This document shows, piece by piece, positions 6,006-7,731 of a DNA stretch of 7,731 bases (positions within the stretch are counted from its first letter, which is position 1; each line of letters opens with the position of its first letter). The DNA is from Desulfofustis sp. (lineage in GTDB: Bacteria > Desulfobacterota > Desulfobulbia > Desulfobulbales > Desulfocapsaceae). The notes below the pieces were generated by a model. It saw nothing but the letters and a program-made list of their open reading frames with translations. It was not told where the DNA came from and searched no databases. The translations under genes and the position numbers were made by a program. The DNA is taken from assembly GCA_029287755.1 (NCBI GenBank), contig JARFQM010000051.1, positions 1-7,731 on the forward strand. Direction: 5' to 3'.

Positions 6006-7460
6006 ATGAATACGCGTCTGCCAGATAACCATTTCACCAATCAGGTGGTCAGCGAAATCCTCATCGGTTTGCAGGACGGTCTGACCAGGTTTTCCGGTCC
6101 AAGCCGGGTGGGAGTGATCTACCGTCTCTCGGTGGACGCTGAATACTACATCTGCGATCCCGCCGGTTTGCTGAGGGGCCATGAAACCAAGATTCGGGCG
6201 GCCTTTTTTGACGAGCACGACAGGCCGCTGCCGATCAGGCACCACCTCCTGGACAAGCCCTACAGCGATATCGACCGGGTCGATGACCTGGAACTGGACG
6301 GCATCATTTGCGTCGGTGGCCAGTCGGGACCTGTCCCCTATCAGATGTGGTTCACCGACCACCATCCTGAAATACTCTCCACCGGCCCGACCCAGCGCTG
6401 GCTGGAACATGCGGCCCTGAGATTCTCCCATGATGTGGCCAACGAACGGGAACTCTACTCTGGCATTTCAGGCAGGTTTCTGCGGGAGTATGCCACCCAT
6501 GCGGTACACGATCATATCGTGCATGAGCTTGAAATCGCAGGCGCCCATAGCGGGCAAAACACCTTTTCCATCTACCAGATACTTGGTGGTATCCTCGCCA
6601 TTTCCAGAACAAGAGAGGAGCTGCAATCCCCCCACGGCGAACTTGCCTTCATCCTGCCAGAGCATATCGACTCCATCGATTTTCTGGCCCGTTTCCATGA
6701 AGCGGAACAGCCCCAGCTCGACAACCACAAGCATGTCAGGAAACTGCTGCAGGCTGTGCAGAAATCCCGCAACCGCCTCGTTTCAGACGGCAGTCAGATT
6801 CTGGGAATCGCCAGGGGCCGTATTGACCATTTTCATTTGACCGCAGACTTCCAGGGGCTTTACGGCTTTCTGAGGATCAACGATCAATCCATATGCAGCT
6901 TTGCCGACGGGGCCTATTCTTCGGCGACCCATCAGGCCAAACTCTTTCAAGTCGAGGAGGCCCTGCTCGATTATGATATGGACAGTTCGGTGAGGAGCAG
7001 TCTGTTCCATATCATCTCCTCGATCATTCACTATGGCGAAACTGAAAATTTCGGCTGTGCGGTGGTTCTGGACCTGAATCAGCCCATCACCCATATAGCC
7101 GGTCAGAATCTTCACCATCCCCTGGATCTCGAACGTTCCAACCTGCTCGATCTGGCCTGTGATCTGGCCAGGGTGGACGGCGCCCTGCAAATCGGCAGCG
7201 ACCGAAAGCTGCACCGCTTTGCCTGCCTGTTCGACGGACTGGCCATTGCCAACGAAGACCGGGCCCGGGGCGCCAGGTACAACTCTGCCCTGAGATTCAC
7301 AGCCTGCCACCCCGATACGGTTATCATCGTGGTGTCCGCAGACCGCCCCGTATCGGTGATAAAAAACGGCTATGAATATGTGAATATGGTCGATGCGGCC
7401 GCATGCTCTGGCAAGATTGTCCCTGAAAAGCTGGGGGACTGGCTGACTTCAGAAGATTAG
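6006..7460 (+). CDS. Predicted diadenylate cyclase-like (DAC/DisA_N) protein with large N-terminal sensor-like region
   Basis: The 484-aa product carries a C-terminal domain resembling DAC (DisA_N), which makes cyclic di-AMP from two ATP. Visible features are GCAVVLDL (350-357), the DGA motif at 391-393 in RVDGALQIG, a GLAIANE stretch, GARYNSALRF (422-431) where typical cyclases have GTRHRAA, and TVIIVVSADRPVSVIKNG. The essential RHR motif thus reads RYN: the first arginine is kept and the other two positions differ. Residues 1 to about 340 are unfamiliar; they may correspond to the sensor regions (DACN-type) described fused to DAC domains, but I cannot confirm this. No membrane helix is seen, so it is probably cytosolic. 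The frame is open upstream to a TTG at 5916, but that stretch overlaps the palindrome and promoter, so I prefer ATG 6006. Whether it is an active cyclase is open. Confidence 0.75.
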   Translation: MNTRLPDNHFTNQVVSEILIGLQDGLTRFSGPSRVGVIYRLSVDAEYYICDPAGLLRGHETKIRAAFFDEHDRPLPIRHHLLDKPYSDIDRVDDLELDGIICVGGQSGPVPYQMWFTDHHPEILSTGPTQRWLEHAALRFSHDVANERELYSGISGRFLREYATHAVHDHIVHELEIAGAHSGQNTFSIYQILGGILAISRTREELQSPHGELAFILPEHIDSIDFLARFHEAEQPQLDNHKHVRKLLQAVQKSRNRLVSDGSQILGIARGRIDHFHLTADFQGLYGFLRINDQSICSFADGAYSSATHQAKLFQVEEALLDYDMDSSVRSSLFHIISSIIHYGETENFGCAVVLDLNQPITHIAGQNLHHPLDLERSNLLDLACDLARVDGALQIGSDRKLHRFACLFDGLAIANEDRARGARYNSALRFTACHPDTVIIVVSADRPVSVIKNGYEYVNMVDAAACSGKIVPEKLGDWLTSED

Positions 7461-7485
7461 GATCGGGGCGGGAGTGCAGAGCGAG

Positions 7486-7511
7486 GGGGACACCATAGGT
7501 ATTGCGTCCCC
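7486..7511. repeat. REP-like GGGGAC...GTCCCC unit
   Basis: GGGGAC (7486-7491) and GTCCCC (7506-7511) form a 6-bp stem around a 14-nt loop, in the 59-bp gap between two convergent genes. The first eight bases, GGGGACAC, match the start of the element at 1-86, but the loop differs (CATAGGTATT instead of AAAACCCAAG). It is probably a single unit of the same broad REP-like class, placed in a gene gap. No intrinsic-terminator T-tract follows. Confidence 0.5.
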
Positions 7512-7519
7512 TCCGCAGT

Positions 7520-7731
7520 CTAAATTTCCCTTGCCCAGGTGGGGATACGGCTCAAGATATAATTCTGCACGGTCTCTTTGCGTTCTCCTGCCTCGACCTC
7601 ACCCACTGCCTCCATAACTTCGTCGAAGTCAAACCAGCAGATTTCCCTGTCCTCATAGTTATAGACAGTAAGAATACGCCTGTTTTCCTGATGGATATCC
7701 TCTTCTTCCTGGATGGCGGCGACTATCTTGA
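7520..7731 (-). CDS. C-terminal fragment of an unrecognised protein (5' end beyond the window)
   Basis: On the minus strand a frame stays open from the right window edge to TAG at 7520-7522, giving 69 residues plus a partial codon. The start lies outside the window. The fragment is acidic, with EEEDIHQENRR near its left end, then VYNYEDREICWFDFDEVMEAVGEVEAGE, and ends SRIPTWAREI. I do not recognise a family, and no catalytic motif or membrane segment is visible. It is convergent with the DAC-like gene, with a REP-like unit in between. Codon usage looks coding, and no in-frame stop interrupts 207 bases, but such a short piece cannot be called with certainty. Confidence 0.55.
   Translation of the reverse strand, partial: KIVAAIQEEEDIHQENRRILTVYNYEDREICWFDFDEVMEAVGEVEAGERKETVQNYILSRIPTWAREI

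Noticed and set aside
1..7731. CRISPR arrays, tRNA or rRNA genes, integrase or transposase genes
   Set aside because: I saw no regularly spaced direct repeats of the CRISPR type, no tRNA-like cloverleaf with CCA end and no recombinase motifs anywhere in the window.

Overview
The window looks like ordinary bacterial chromosome with moderately high GC. It carries two conserved RNA-metabolism genes and a small accessory cluster of exported, membrane and signalling proteins. The Era sequence (G1 motif GPPNAGKST, then a KPQTTRNRI segment) and the RNB-family exoribonuclease with its non-standard N-terminus resemble proteins I associate with Desulfobacterota (former Deltaproteobacteria). The GGGGAC...GTCCCC hairpin repeats at both edges fit that too. 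This taxonomic guess is inference, made without any database search.

Layout, left to right. Bases 1-86 hold two small hairpins facing each other inside a perfect 25-bp inverted repeat, a REP/BIME-like element. Era, the ribosome-assembly GTPase, follows on the minus strand. A 179-bp divergent intergenic region separates it from a plus-strand RNB exoribonuclease (670 aa). That gene's stop codon directly abuts the stop codon of a convergent minus-strand gene for a 70-aa secreted protein with three cysteines.

Next come two plus-strand genes 16 bp apart. The first encodes a membrane-anchored XRE-type HTH protein whose periplasmic part has a DUF11-like beta domain and one canonical EF-hand loop. 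The second encodes a small exported protein that appears to repeat the same beta domain. A monocistronic gene for an exported glycine-zipper (17-kDa-antigen-like) protein follows, then an AT-rich palindrome. A 484-aa protein with a C-terminal diadenylate-cyclase-like (DAC/DisA_N) domain comes next; its promoter places the transcript start at or next to the ATG. The right edge has another GGGGAC...GTCCCC unit and the C-terminus of an unrecognised minus-strand gene.

The most interesting observation is regulatory. The secreted 70-aa gene (minus strand) and the glycine-zipper gene (plus strand) each have, in gene orientation, three GAYRTC-like hexamers spaced N5 then N4. In both, the same 26-nt gap leads to a -10-like hexamer, and the array lies at nearly the same distance (77 and 74 nt) from the start codon. 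This looks like a shared activator site next to the promoter. It flanks a membrane-bound DNA-binding protein that is one candidate, unproven, for its regulator. A plausible but untested picture is an envelope-sensing module: the membrane HTH protein and its exported partner sense a periplasmic state, and small exported proteins are the output.
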